Below, in pieces: positions 54,308 to 64,000 of a DNA stretch of 64,000 nt. Numbering within the stretch: position 1 is the first letter of the stretch; every line of letters starts with the position of its first letter. The position numbers were made by a program, and so were the translations under genes. The notes beneath the pieces are model-generated. The model saw only the letters and a program-made list of their open reading frames with translations, ran no database searches and had not been told where the DNA came from. This stretch comes from Salminus brasiliensis. Its lineage: Eukaryota; Chordata; Actinopteri; Characiformes; Bryconidae. The stretch spans positions 7,088,821-7,152,820 of the forward strand of contig NC_132897.1 of assembly GCF_030463535.1 (NCBI RefSeq), given 5' to 3'.

Positions 54308-55198
54308 ATGCGTGAGGTCAACTGCTCCAGCAGTTCCCAGCTCACAGATGCCTTTCCAGTATGCGTAGCCAGCAGTGCTGTGATGGGACTTTCCTTCGGT
54401 TTGGGGTTTTTTGGTAACGCAGCAGTGCTGTGGGTTCTTGTCCGACGCTCGAAGGAGAACAGCTTCACCCTCGGACTGATGCTGAGCCTGGCGGTGTCTG
54501 ATCTGCTGACTCTCCTTCCACTGCCGTTGTGGATCTGGGCTATTCTGCATGACTGGACCTTTGGCTCTGTTTTGTGCAAGAGCATCTCCTACGTGGAATA
54601 CTGGTGCATCTACTGTAGCACGTTATGTGTGAGTCTGATGAGCTTTCAGAGGTACATGCAGGTGCTGCATCCTGAGAAATGGGCTAAACTTGGAGACCGA
54701 GGACAGAAAGGTCTTTTGGCTGGGATATGGATCCTGAGTGGAGTGTTGGCGTCCTACGCTCCAGTCCAGCGTGAAGTAGGATGTGAACTGTATGGATTCC
54801 AGTACTGTTACCAGCAATTTAGGAATGATGCAGAGAAAATCGTTACTTTAGTTTTGGAAATGCTGCAGTTTGTGATCTGCTTCTTCTTGCTGGCTTACTT
54901 CTACTGTCGTCTTCACCGAGGGGTCAATGAGTCCCCTTTCTTTAGCAGCAACAGAATGACGAAGCTGGTGACGAGAATCGTTTTGGCGTTCTTCATGTTT
55001 TACGTGGCCGTTCCCATTGTTAACGTCATGATTATCGTTGCGGTGTCGCTGCAGAATGAAAGTCTTCTGGAAAGATTCGAACTTGCTGGCAAAATGGCCA
55101 GAGCTCTGACATTTCTGAACAGCTGTGTGAACCCTTTTCTCTACACGTTCTCTTTCAGAGGGCTGCAGGTTAGCAGTCTTTCCACTGTGGACACTTAG
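54308..55198 (+). CDS. Leukotriene B4 receptor-like GPCR, copy E (divergent subgroup)
   Basis: 296 residues from the ATG that aligns with D (MREVNCSSSSQLTDAFPVCV). The frame is open from 54161, but an in-between CTCCTCAG acceptor (ending 54258) and paralogue alignment favour 54308. Landmarks: GFFGN (N37), LAVSD, C90, QRY, NPFLY. ECL2 has VGCELYGFQYC. TM6 has MFYVAVP: Tyr replaces the switch Trp, Ala replaces its Pro, and Pro is shifted by two, as in D. An N-E-S sequon lies in ECL3. The tail is short and Ser/Thr-rich (SSLSTVDT). Probably a surface receptor of myeloid-type cells by family; the ligand is unproven. It is the last intact member in the window. Confidence 0.8.
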   Translation: MREVNCSSSSQLTDAFPVCVASSAVMGLSFGLGFFGNAAVLWVLVRRSKENSFTLGLMLSLAVSDLLTLLPLPLWIWAILHDWTFGSVLCKSISYVEYWCIYCSTLCVSLMSFQRYMQVLHPEKWAKLGDRGQKGLLAGIWILSGVLASYAPVQREVGCELYGFQYCYQQFRNDAEKIVTLVLEMLQFVICFFLLAYFYCRLHRGVNESPFFSSNRMTKLVTRIVLAFFMFYVAVPIVNVMIIVAVSLQNESLLERFELAGKMARALTFLNSCVNPFLYTFSFRGLQVSSLSTVDT

Positions 55199-55199
55199 A

Positions 55200-57000
55200 G
55201 GATTGTAAAATGGTGGGTAAACAGTGTGCAATAGTGCAATAATTTCTTTTAATTCTGCTCAAGTCAAAGGAAGTCAGTTTACAGTACAACAAAACACTGT
55301 TAGGCTTAATATCCAGTGCTGTAATAGATAGACGACCACTGGGGGGGACCAAAAGCAGGACCACCACCAGGGCGCCAGTCCATTTCAGGTTTCTATTCCA
55401 AAATGCTTTGAAGACCACTTTCAGATTTCTTTTTTTTTGTACATTGTTGGAAGTTTGCTTGAAATTATACATTAGCTGTTGTTTTTATAGCCAAACTTCA
55501 TTATTTTATAAGCTAAACTTTATTATTCACCTTTGCACTAAAGTGTACTTGTGACCACATTAATTATCCGTGCACTTTAATCTGTACTTCTTAAACTTTA
55601 ATTCCACAAAAATAGAAAAGCCTAACTTCAGTTGTGTTAAGTGTTAAGTGTTAAGAGATTTTTAAAATATGCTCAGGAAGGGTTTTAAATGTACTACTGC
55701 TTCTGTTTTTAGTATTATTAATATCCATATTTCTCAAAAATGTGCAATTAAAACACTCAAGGATTACAACTGCATCACTATTATTGAGTTGTTCTAATTG
55801 AGTGTATTAGAAGCATTTTTAAAATTATTAAATTAATAATAATTAAATATTAAATACATCAAATGCACTTAATGCACTTTGCAAAAAAAAGTCAAATTAA
55901 GGTGTTAAGTAAAATGAATGCTCTCATTGCCTCGTAATGTGGAATCAGTGGCAGTTTGGAGGTGGTGGCTGGCTATGCATGTGTCAGAGGAGGCGTTCTT
56001 TCCAGTGTCAGGGGAGCTTTAAATGTGATAGGGGGAGAGTACTAATGAGTGGGTTGGGTTGGGAATCGACTGTCTAAAATTGGGGATTAAAACTGGGTAA
56101 AATAAATAACTACATAAATACATACATAAACTACCAACTACAAATACATCAGTAAAACTAAATTTTAAGTATACATCATATCCATGTATTGATAATAATG
56201 TATTTAAAGTGTGATAAAACATTTGAAGAAAGCAAAATATGAATGTGTTTTGACATATTTAAGTATATATTCTACTAGGGTTGTTTGCAGCATTTTGGAA
56301 ATCACAATCATAATCTTCTTTTAAAAAATTAAGATTTATTTTAAAACCTCTTAAACTAATGTAGATGTACAGTAACACTGATTACCTTGGGGTTACTCAG
56401 GGGAGCAAAAAGTACAAAGTAACTGTACTGTTAAAAGTGGAAGCATAAAGCCAAAACCATAATAGAGTGAAAGTAAAAATTATTTTTTTATTTTTAATGT
56501 TGAGGATATGGAACAGCATGAGTGTGCCAATTCATGATTGTTCAATATGCAAAGCATTCTGGCCTTGAGCACCTCAAAAGACTGTAATTATATTGTAAAC
56601 GAACATGCTACACTTTCAGTTTCCCTCTCTGCAGAACTGTTCACCTTCACAACCCAGCAGTATGACTATTCCAGTTGGCTTTTATTAATGTCTGTGCCAT
56701 TAGCTTTCATAGAAAGCAGTCCACCAGCCTTAGAAACGGAAACTTGTGTATCATCACTTGCACTTCATTGTCACGTACGCTTGTATATATTGTATATAAA
56801 CACTGTGTACTTCTAATTAACAAGCATTTTTCTCTTTTATATGCATGGAAAAGAAATGCAAGGATCGTAATGAAAATCTGCTCTGGTCTTATTTAGGCAG
56901 ACAAATTTCCATACCATGCTGTACGCCAGTCCTTCAGGACCAAACTGATGTAGAACCTATATAGGAGAGACTTATTAAACAGTTAAAATGCATGTACAGT
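55200..57000. other. AT-rich gene-free region right of the receptor cluster
   Basis: About 55940-56060 resembles the SINE-like repeats at 41285 and 42890 (GTGTCAGGGGAGCTTTAAAT style block). No exon or receptor relic was recognised. Confidence 0.4.
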
Positions 57001-57009
57001 GGTATGTAC

Positions 57010-57325
57010 CCAGCCAACATGCTCATGGGGGCTCACATGGGTGGAACGTGGGCTAGGTGGGTTCCAGGTGGACATGGGCTCTGAGTGGGTTTGTGGATTC
57101 CAGGATGGGCCCATTCGTTGTAGGCCACCCTAATCTCACATATCTATCTAGGCGCCATGTCCAGAGAATGACCCAAATAGGGCCCATGTTTAAACCCTGC
57201 TGGTCCTATTACTGACCATGGTGGGACGCTGGTGGGCATCCATATGTGGGGCCAACATGGAACCCATGGACAAAACTTTCTGGCTCTTAGTTGGGCTAAC
57301 CATACAGGCCCCACATGAGCATGTT
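57010..57325 (-). repeat. Dispersed repeat family 4, copy 2
   Basis: TGGGGCCAACATGGAACCCA, GGGCCCATGTTTAAACCCTG and CAGGCCCCACATGAGCATG match 17790-18055 in order. Confidence 0.55.
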
Positions 57326-57539
57326 ATCTGGGTAAACGTTTGGGTATATCTGAATTACAAAGAAGTAGATGCAGCCATTGCAGATATTTTTTAAGCACAG
57401 GTTCTTCATATTTCATTACCTCAAATAGAAGGAAATATAGCCAGACTGTCAAAGCAAATCCCCAAATCACAGCCTCCAAATGACCTGCACTAAGTTGTAG
57501 GTGACAGGAGTGATAGTACACCATTCTACTGTGCAGCAT

Positions 57540-58195
57540 TGCTCACATGTTGTTCATCACAAGGGTTAATGTCTGAAGTCTGCAGAACACTGTCTAGATG
57601 AAGCAGAGCTTTTTTGGAAACAAGTAATGTGGACTGGCCAGTGGCACAGGAAAGATGAGACGCATAGATGGAAGAATGGATTCCCTTACATTTAATGGCA
57701 TGTTGATGAGAGAGGTCAACAGAGAATGGCCAGACTGGTTGGAGGTGGATGGGCTACAATAGTAGGCACAGGCTCACCAACACTGGACAGTTGATTTCTA
57801 GATCTCTGCTGAGCCACACAGATGGTTGGGTCAGAATTTGGTGCCAGCTGCATAAATCCATGGGATCCAACCTGCCTGTATCAACAGACCAGTCTGGTGA
57901 GGATGGAGTTTTGGCACAGGGGATGTTTTCTTGGGTGTGTTAATACTGCTAATAGTTCTCCAGTGGTAATTCCCAGTCAATTGAACAGCTTTGGGATGTG
58001 GTAAAATGGGAGATTTGCAGTATTAAAAATGTTCACCTGAAATATCTGCAGGAATTGTGTGACTGAGGAATGTTTGTTTCCCACATGTTCATCTTTTGGA
58101 ATCCATGCCATGAAACATTGAGGCTGTTTTGAGAGCAAAAGGAGGCCCTGCCCAGTAATAGCATAGTGTTCCTAATAAAGTGCTTGGTCAGTGTG
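57540..58195 (+). repeat. Dispersed repeat family 5, longest copy
   Basis: GGACTGGCCAGTGGCACAGG, GGCTCACCAACACTGGACAG, GAGGCTGTTTTGAGAGCAAA and CCTAATAAAGTGCTTGGTCA are typical of a widespread, non-coding fish repeat. The 60-64 residue frames inside are not genes. Confidence 0.6.
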
Positions 58196-58599
58196 TATCT
58201 CTCTCATTGTTGTTCTTTTGTCAGTCTGCCCCTGCTATTAACAGTTACATTTGCATTTGCAAACGTACGGTAGTATGCAAAAGGGCAGCCCTGGTCACAA
58301 TAACTGTTACTGTAAGCCAGTAAAAAAGGACCTGATTTCCAAAAGGCAAGATCACTCCTTACAGTTTCAAAAATAAATAAGGAAACAGGCCCAGAGCAAA
58401 AGTTTGGGCACCCTGCATGGCCGATACTTAGTATCACTTGGGTATCACAGCTTGTAGACATTTTATGTGGACAGCTAGGTCTTTGTTAAATTTCTGTTGT
58501 TGTTTTTTTTTCTACCTTGTAAAAGAGTTCCGCCTCTTCTTTGCTCTACTAGTGAAATGTTACCCATGCCACTGACTGTCAGTCCTCCCCAATGAGGAT

Positions 58600-60614
58600 C
58601 TGTGAGGGTTTGGTTATAGTTAGGGTGATAGTTTAGGGTTAAGGTGAGGGTTTGGTTATGTTTAGGGTTAGGGTGAGGGGTTGGTTATGTTTAGGGTTAG
58701 GGTGAGGGGTTGGTTATGTTTAGGGTGAGGGGTTGGTTATGTTTAGGGTTAGGGTGAGGGGTTGGTTATGTTTAGGGTTAGGGTGAGGGGTTGGTTATGT
58801 TTAGGGTGAGGGGTTGGTTATGTTTAGGGTTAGGGTGAGGGGTTGGTTATGTTTAGGGTGAGGGGTTGGTTATGTTTAGGGTGAGGGGTTGGTTATGTTT
58901 AGGGTTAGGGTGAGGGGTTGGTTATGTTTAGGGTGAGGGGTTGGTTATGTTTAGGGTTAGGGTGAGGGGTTGGTTATGTTTAGGGTGAGGGGTTGGTTAT
59001 GTTTAGGGTTAGGGTGAGGGGTTGGTTATGTTTAGGGTGAGGGTGAGGGGTTGCTTATGTTTAGGGTTAGGGTGAGGGGTTGGTTATGTTTAGGGTGAGG
59101 GGTTGGTTATGTTTAGGGTTAGGGTGAGGGGTTGGTTATGTTTAGGGTGAGGGGTTGGTTATGTTTAGGGTGAGGAGTTGGTTATGTTTAGGGTTAGGGT
59201 GAGGGGTTGGTTATGTTTAGGTTGAGGGGTTGGTTATGTTTAGGGTTAGGGTGAGGGGTTGGTTATGTTTAGGGTGAGGGGTTGGTTATGTTTAGGGTGA
59301 GGGGTTGGTTATGTTTATGTTTAGGGTGAGAGGTTGGTTATGTTTAGGGTGAGGGGTTGGTTATGTTTAGGGTTAGGGTGAGGGGTTGGTTATGTTTAGG
59401 GTGAGGGGTTGGTTATGTTTAGGGTTAGGGTGAGGGGTTGGTTATGTTTAGGGTGAGGGTGAGGGGTTGGTTATGTTTAGGGTTAGGGTGAGGGGTTGGT
59501 TATGTTTAGGGTGAGGGGTTGGTTATGTTTAGGGTTAGGGTGAGGGGTTGGTTATGTTTAGGGTGAGGGGTTGGTTATGTTTAGGGTTAGGGTGAGGGGT
59601 TGGTTATGTTTAGGGTGAGGGGTTGGTTATGTTTAGGGTTAGGGTGAGGGGTTGGTTATGTTTAGGGTGAGGGTGAGGGGTTGGTTATGTTTAGGGTTAG
59701 GGTGAGGGGTTGGTTATGTTTAGGGTGAGGGGTTGGTTATGGTTATGTTTAGGGTGAGGGGTTGGTTATGTTTAGGGTGAGGGGTTGGTTATGTTTAGGG
59801 TTAGGGTGAGGGGTTGGTTATGTTTAGGGTGAGGGGTTGGTTATGTTTAGGGTGAGGGGTTGGTTATGTTTAGGGTTAGGGTGAGGGGTTGGTTATGTTT
59901 AGGGTGAGGGGTTGGTTATGTTCAGGGTTAGGGTGAGGGGTTGGTTATGTTTAGGGTGAGGGGTTGGTTATGTTTAGGGTTAGGGTTTGCACACCTGTAC
60001 AGATGTTCTTTTCTTTTCTGTAAATATATTTTTCAGCTCTTTATTACCTTTATTACCTTTAGTACTTTCTACTTTTTTAATTTATCCCCTACCCTATTTA
60101 TTGTTTAGTGTCATTTTCCTTTAGTTTAAGACTGTGTTCTGTGTTTCTTTGTTACTTGTCATACGTGTTGCTCTCACCAAGACAAATTCCTTGTATGGGT
60201 AACATACTTGGTGAAATAAAGAGATTCTGATTCTGATTCTGAAAGGGTGAGGGGTTGGTTATGTTTAGGGTGAGGGTGAGGGGTTGGTTATGTTTAGGGT
60301 GAGGGGTTGGTTATGTTTAGGGTGAGGGTGAGGGGTTGGTTATGTTTAGGGTGAGGGGTTGGTTATGTTTAGGGTTAGGGTATGGGGTTGGTTATGTTTA
60401 GGGTGAGGGGTTGGTTATGTTTAGGGTGAGGGGTTGGTTATGTTTAGGGTGAGGGTGAGGGGTTGGTTATGTTTAGGGTTAGGGTGAGGGGTTGGTTATG
60501 TTTAGGGTGAGGGGTTGGTTATGTTTAGGGTGAGGGGTTGGTTATGTTTAGGGTGAGGGGTTGGTTAGGGTTAGGGTGAGGGGTTGGTTATGTTTAGGGT
60601 GAGGGTGAGGGGTT
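58600..60614 (+). repeat. Telomere-like G-rich tandem array
   Basis: About 2 kb of GGTTATGTTTAGGGTGAGG-type repeats. Two main unit lengths occur, 23 and 29 bases, differing by one inserted TTAGGG (or GTGAGG) hexamer. They often alternate to give a 52-base period. All G-runs are on the + strand. The array is split at 59985-60243 by a LINE tail. No coding capacity. Confidence 0.95.
59985..60243 (+). mobile_element. LINE 3' tail inserted in the telomere-like array
   Basis: It ends AAATAAAGAGATTCTGATTC plus TGATTCTGA, a tandem hexamer/heptamer tail typical of some fish non-LTR elements. It contains CAAATTCCTTGTATGGGTAA, shared with the tail at 61990-62050. Array sequence resumes immediately on both sides. 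Confidence 0.75.
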
Positions 60615-60879
60615 GAGGAAGCCATAGCCCTACTAAACTAGCCATAGACCTTTCTGACTTAAGGTCCTTTCCTTTTTCACTATAAAATTTTACAAAACAA
60701 AAATAATCCACAGATCATAAGAGCATAATGATGAAAAGAATGGCCCATCTTTAACTTGATGGCTTTTGAAGATCAGTTCATCGTCTACGTACGTATCTAT
60801 TCACAGCAACATTGTCACATTTCCCTCAGGCTACAGCAGTGCTGCTAATGCCCACCTCAACAATCACGCCCCTGTTTTC

Positions 60880-61035
60880 CTGCATCTCTCTCTCTGACTG
60901 CTGTCTGACTGCTGTCTGTGTGTTTGGGACTGAACTTTGTACTTTCTACAATCCTGCTTTGTTACCAAGTGACTGGTAATAAAACAATATTGGTGCTTTT
61001 GGCTGGAAGGAAAGGTTTTACAACAGGTTTATGAG
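60880..61035 (+). pseudogene. Possible receptor TM1 relic
   Basis: GTGACTGGTAATAAAACAAT and the next 45 bases read VTGNKTILVLLAGRKGFTTG. This aligns without gaps to the VPGNIAVLVLLSRWLKGGSF region of receptors A-C, with the TM1 Asn in place. Upstream, TTTGGGACTGAACTTTGTAC resembles the LGLCFAL codons after an inserted segment. A stop follows. Short, so chance similarity cannot be excluded. Confidence 0.35.
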
Positions 61036-61549
61036 AGTAATTGAGAGAACAGGGTCGGCAGGAGCTTACTGCAGACTCTGAAGATTATTGCTGTGCTCAT
61101 GGGGAAGAGCGTCGAACCGAGTCAAATTCTGAAATGCTAAACCTTCACAATTATATACACACTAGTCATTTATATGATTGAGTTGCACCAAGAACATGAA
61201 TGTTGTTGCTTAACGTCTTCACAGGGCCATACAGGGATTCAGGGAGTCGTTAAGGACACTTTTCTCTCTTATGTTCTCCTGTACCATGTAGTGTTGGCTC
61301 AACTGTACAATCCTACAGAAGAGCCCTTAAATCCAGCCAATCCTTTCTGTATCAGAATTCCTAATGAGGAATAGACAGCTAGACATCTTTAGATTTTCTT
61401 ATTAGGATTATGTACAGGTGTCCTATACGCTACTGTTACGCCCCCACTAAAGGGCTTTAGTCTAGGACAAGCAAGCTTGGAATGGGGAAAATCATCAGTG
61501 TGCTAATTAGTAACTGGCAGGAGAAGCAATGTATATGTATATATATACA
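61036..61549. other. Gene-free region
   Basis: The 66-residue frame at 61174-61374 has no recognised homology or splice context. Nothing else seen. Confidence 0.35.
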
Positions 61550-61554
61550 CACAC

Positions 61555-61882
61555 ACAGTGTCTACAGAGAAGCTTCTTCCCACACGCCATCACACTCATG
61601 AACAGCTGAACATTACAACACTACATTCTGTATACAGTCTACTGCATACATACATCCTATCCAGATGTTCTCTCACTCTCTTTCTCTGTACTGCACTTTT
61701 ATTTATCTGATAGTGTCTCAGAACAATCTGTACTACCGTCTCAACCAGTGACTCCTTTGTTCTCCTTATTTATATCTATTTAATCCAGTCTGCACTGTTC
61801 TTTACTGCTGCACTTAGCACTTTACTTTAAATATACAACTCTGCACATGTTAAGTTTACAGGTGTGTCTGTGCGTGTATGTC

Positions 61883-61925
<43 letters not shown>

Positions 61926-62052
61926 GTTGGGTGTGTTTGTTACTTCTGTAATGTCAGTTATCGTGCACTGTGAGCTACTGTAACCAAAAACAAATTCCTT
62001 GTATGTGTAAGCATACTTGGCCAATAAAGTCCGATTCTGATTCTGATTCTGA
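61555..62052 (+). mobile_element. LINE 3' end
   Basis: It begins GTGTCTACAGAGAAGCTTCT, then TCCCACACGCCATCACACTCATG (residual SFFPxAxxLMN coding of a non-LTR element). After a (GT)n run at 61889-61922 it ends CCAATAAAGTCCGATTCTGA plus two more GATTCTG units. Confidence 0.75.
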
Positions 62053-63112
62053 CAGTGGAGGAAATTTGCCCACTGACGAAGAAATGAACAGTCTGTAATT
62101 TGTAATGGTAGGTTTGCTTTAACAGTGAGAAGTAGAACATCAAAAAGAAAATCCAGAAAATCACATTATATAAAATATATAAATTGATTGAATTGAGTTT
62201 TATTGAGTAAAATAAGTATTTGATCCCCTACCAACCATTAAGAGTTCTGGTTAGATTAAAGACACCTGTCTCAACTGTCACCAAGAAGACCATTGGTTAC
62301 ACACTACGCCATAAAGGATTATAATCCTGCAGCGCAAGGTTCCACTGCAAGACCCCCCTGCTCAAAAAGGCCAATGAACACCTGGAGGTGTGGGGGAGAA
62401 GGTGCTGGGGTCAGATAAGACCAAAATTGAGCCCTTTGGCATCAACTCAACTCGCCTTGTTTGGAGGAAGAGAAATGTTGACTATGACCCCAAGAACATC
62501 ATCCCCACCGTCAAGCATGCCGGTGGAAACATTATGCTTTGGGGGGGGTTTGCCTTCACTGCATCGACGGGAGGATAGACGGGTTTGTGTATTGCAAAAT
62601 CCTATAAAAACTCCTTCCTTCCACCAGGGCACTGAAAAAGGGTCGTGGATGGGTGTTCCAGGACGACAATGACCCAAAACATACAACCAAGGCAACAAGG
62701 GAGTGGCTCAAGAAGAAGCCACTGGCTCAAGCCAGTCTCCGGACCTTAATCCTATAGAAAACCTGTGGAGGGAGCTTAAGCTTCGAGTTGTCATGCGACG
62801 GCCTCAAAACTTGAGGTAAATGATTTAGAGATGATCTGCAAAGAGGAGTGGACCTAAATTACTTCTGATACGTGTGCAGACCTGGTCATCAGCTACCAGA
62901 AACTGACTTCAAGGGTTTTGCTTGAGTCTTGTTTCGTTAGGGGATCAAATACTTATTTCAGTGAAATGCAGATCAGTTAATGTATTTTATATAATTTGAT
63001 TTTCTGGATTTTCTTTTTGATGTTTTATCTCTCACTGGTAAATAAAACTACCATTAAAATTACTGTAGTAAGAAATGAGAAATCAATATGGGGGGAAATA
63101 CTTTTTTCAATG
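62053..63112 (+). mobile_element. Tc1-like transposon with internal deletion
   Basis: Long inverted repeats of roughly 150-200 bases are recognisable: the left CATCAAAAAGAAAATCCAGA and AAATAAGTATTTGATCCCCT are inverted at about 62940-63025. Only about 1.06 kb in total, so part of the usual 1.6 kb is missing. The left end directly abuts the LINE tail, and the outermost left bases are partly lost. Confidence 0.85.
62270..62930 (+). pseudogene. Tc1-family transposase remnant (catalytic part only)
   Basis: The translation contains GSDKTKIEPFGINSTRLVWR, NIIPTVKHAGGNIMLWGGFA, DNDPKHT and an [11 protein letters not shown]-like stretch in shifted frames. The N-terminal DNA-binding half is absent and the WSDET first Asp region is altered (GSDKT). 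Non-functional. Confidence 0.8.
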
Positions 63113-63114
63113 TA

Positions 63115-64000
63115 GGAAGATGGGCAGACAAAATATTGTAGATTTTACAAATACATTTTAAAACAAGACCAAATGAGAATGAGCAGGAATCAACAGTGAG
63201 AGAAAGCATAGAGACAGATTATGAAGAAAAAACACGAGGGAATGAGAGCAGGAACAGGAAGAACTGAAAGGAGAAAAGGGGGGGAAACTAGATAAAGACG
63301 TGTGAAGGATAATGAGAGAGCAAAAAAAGGAATAAATTAATTATTTTTATATATGAAATAATTAAGTGGATATATTAATAATTTATAAAATATAAATAAT
63401 TTATAAAAAATAATTTTAAATAATAAAAAGAAATGAGAAAATGTGAGGGAACCAGAGAAAACTAGCAAAAACTGAGAAATTAGGAAGAAATGAGAGAAAG
63501 AAATGAGAAAACCGAGGGAGAAACGAAAAGGAATAAGACAAAGAAACAAGAGAGGAAATGAGAGGAAATGGAAAGGGCTGAGAAAAAATGGTAGAGATAA
63601 ACAAAAGAGGAGGAAATAAGAGAGAGATGAAAGGTATGATTGAGAGAAATGAGAGGGAAATGAGAAAAGGGAGAAATGGAAGATAAAATGATGGAAAGTA
63701 ATGAGAAGCAATTAGAGGAGCGAGAGAGGATGAGACAGAAATGAGAAAAAAGGAAAAGGAGTGAGCAAATGATTAAAGGTAGAAATGAGAAAGAAAAAGA
63801 GGAAGAAATAAGAGGAGGAAAAATGAGAACTGGGAGAGAGATAGAAATGAGAAAATAAACCCCAGAAAGGAAAGAGAGAAAGAATGTCAGTAAAATAGGA
63901 AATGATGTAGAAACAAGAGAGAGAGAGAGAGAGAGAGAGCCTAGGAGCAGGACAAGAGATAATGACCGAGAGTAAAGAGCGCGAGAAAAGAGAGAGAGAG
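63115..64000. repeat. Purine-rich imperfect repeat
   Basis: The + strand is overwhelmingly A and G, with recurrent AAATGAGA and GAGAGAA motifs, an AT-only pocket at 63330-63425 and a (GA)n run at about 63913-63939. The Phe/Ser/Leu-rich reverse frames are compositional artefacts. It runs to the window edge. Confidence 0.85.

Noticed and set aside
54202-55231. Reverse-strand frames of 87-127 codons opposite receptor E
   Set aside because: Shadow frames of the receptor coding sequence; similar shadows occur opposite receptor D.
58600-60614. Chromosome end (true telomere)
   Set aside because: The repeats are degenerate, interrupted and followed by over 3 kb of ordinary transposon-bearing sequence, so this is interstitial.
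61174-61374. 66-codon frame as a small gene
   Set aside because: No homology, no splice or promoter support, and surrounded by repeats.
63337-63711. 124-codon reverse frame rich in Phe, Ser and Leu
   Set aside because: Compositional artefact of the purine-rich + strand.

Overview
The window looks like nuclear DNA of a ray-finned fish, probably an otophysan such as a characiform. This is inferred from intron-split coding exons, dense CA/CT/GT microsatellites, several Tc1-like transposons, hAT-like and small inverted-repeat elements, tRNA-derived SINEs and L2-like LINE tails. No bacterial-style operons, rRNA or functional tRNA genes were seen. Most short open frames are chance or repeat-derived.

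0-30 kb: the left end carries the last three coding exons of a + strand gene I do not recognise (602-686, 825-967, 2795-2869), ending in an acidic stretch followed by an Arg-rich tail. One more convincing orphan exon lies at 13610-13786. The rest is non-coding and repeat-rich: a GTGGTGGTAC minisatellite (6263-7130) with a recent 197-bp higher-order duplication, eight or nine copies of a Tc1/mariner-type MITE, two copies of a second MITE, several SINEs and a hAT-like repeat.

31-55 kb: the main gene content. Five intact, intronless-in-coding, same-strand rhodopsin-class GPCR genes resemble leukotriene B4 receptor 1 (A 32552-33442, B 36734-37624, C 39441-40331, D 48129-49034, E 54308-55198). Interspersed are at least six decayed copies (31307, 38356, 43935, 50926, 52539, 53856) and a possible seventh near 60.9 kb. 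A, B and C are nearly identical except in extracellular loop 2 and TM6-ECL3-TM7. D and E form a second subgroup that has lost the TM6 Trp/Pro switch motif. All five have QRY instead of D/ERY and a very short C-tail. Each has a likely 3' splice site 21-50 bases before the ATG, so a 5' non-coding exon is probable. The cluster is a birth-and-death array: one pseudogene-plus-gene unit has been duplicated, and a LINE insertion in one copy has its empty site preserved in the other. A hAT-like element with a Tc1 nested inside lies between A and B, and a second degenerate Tc1 lies between C and D.

55-64 kb: no intact gene. A 2-kb telomere-like G-rich tandem array (58600-60614) is interrupted by a LINE 3' tail. 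It is followed by another LINE tail, an internally deleted Tc1-like element (62053-63112) and a purine-rich stretch running to the window end.
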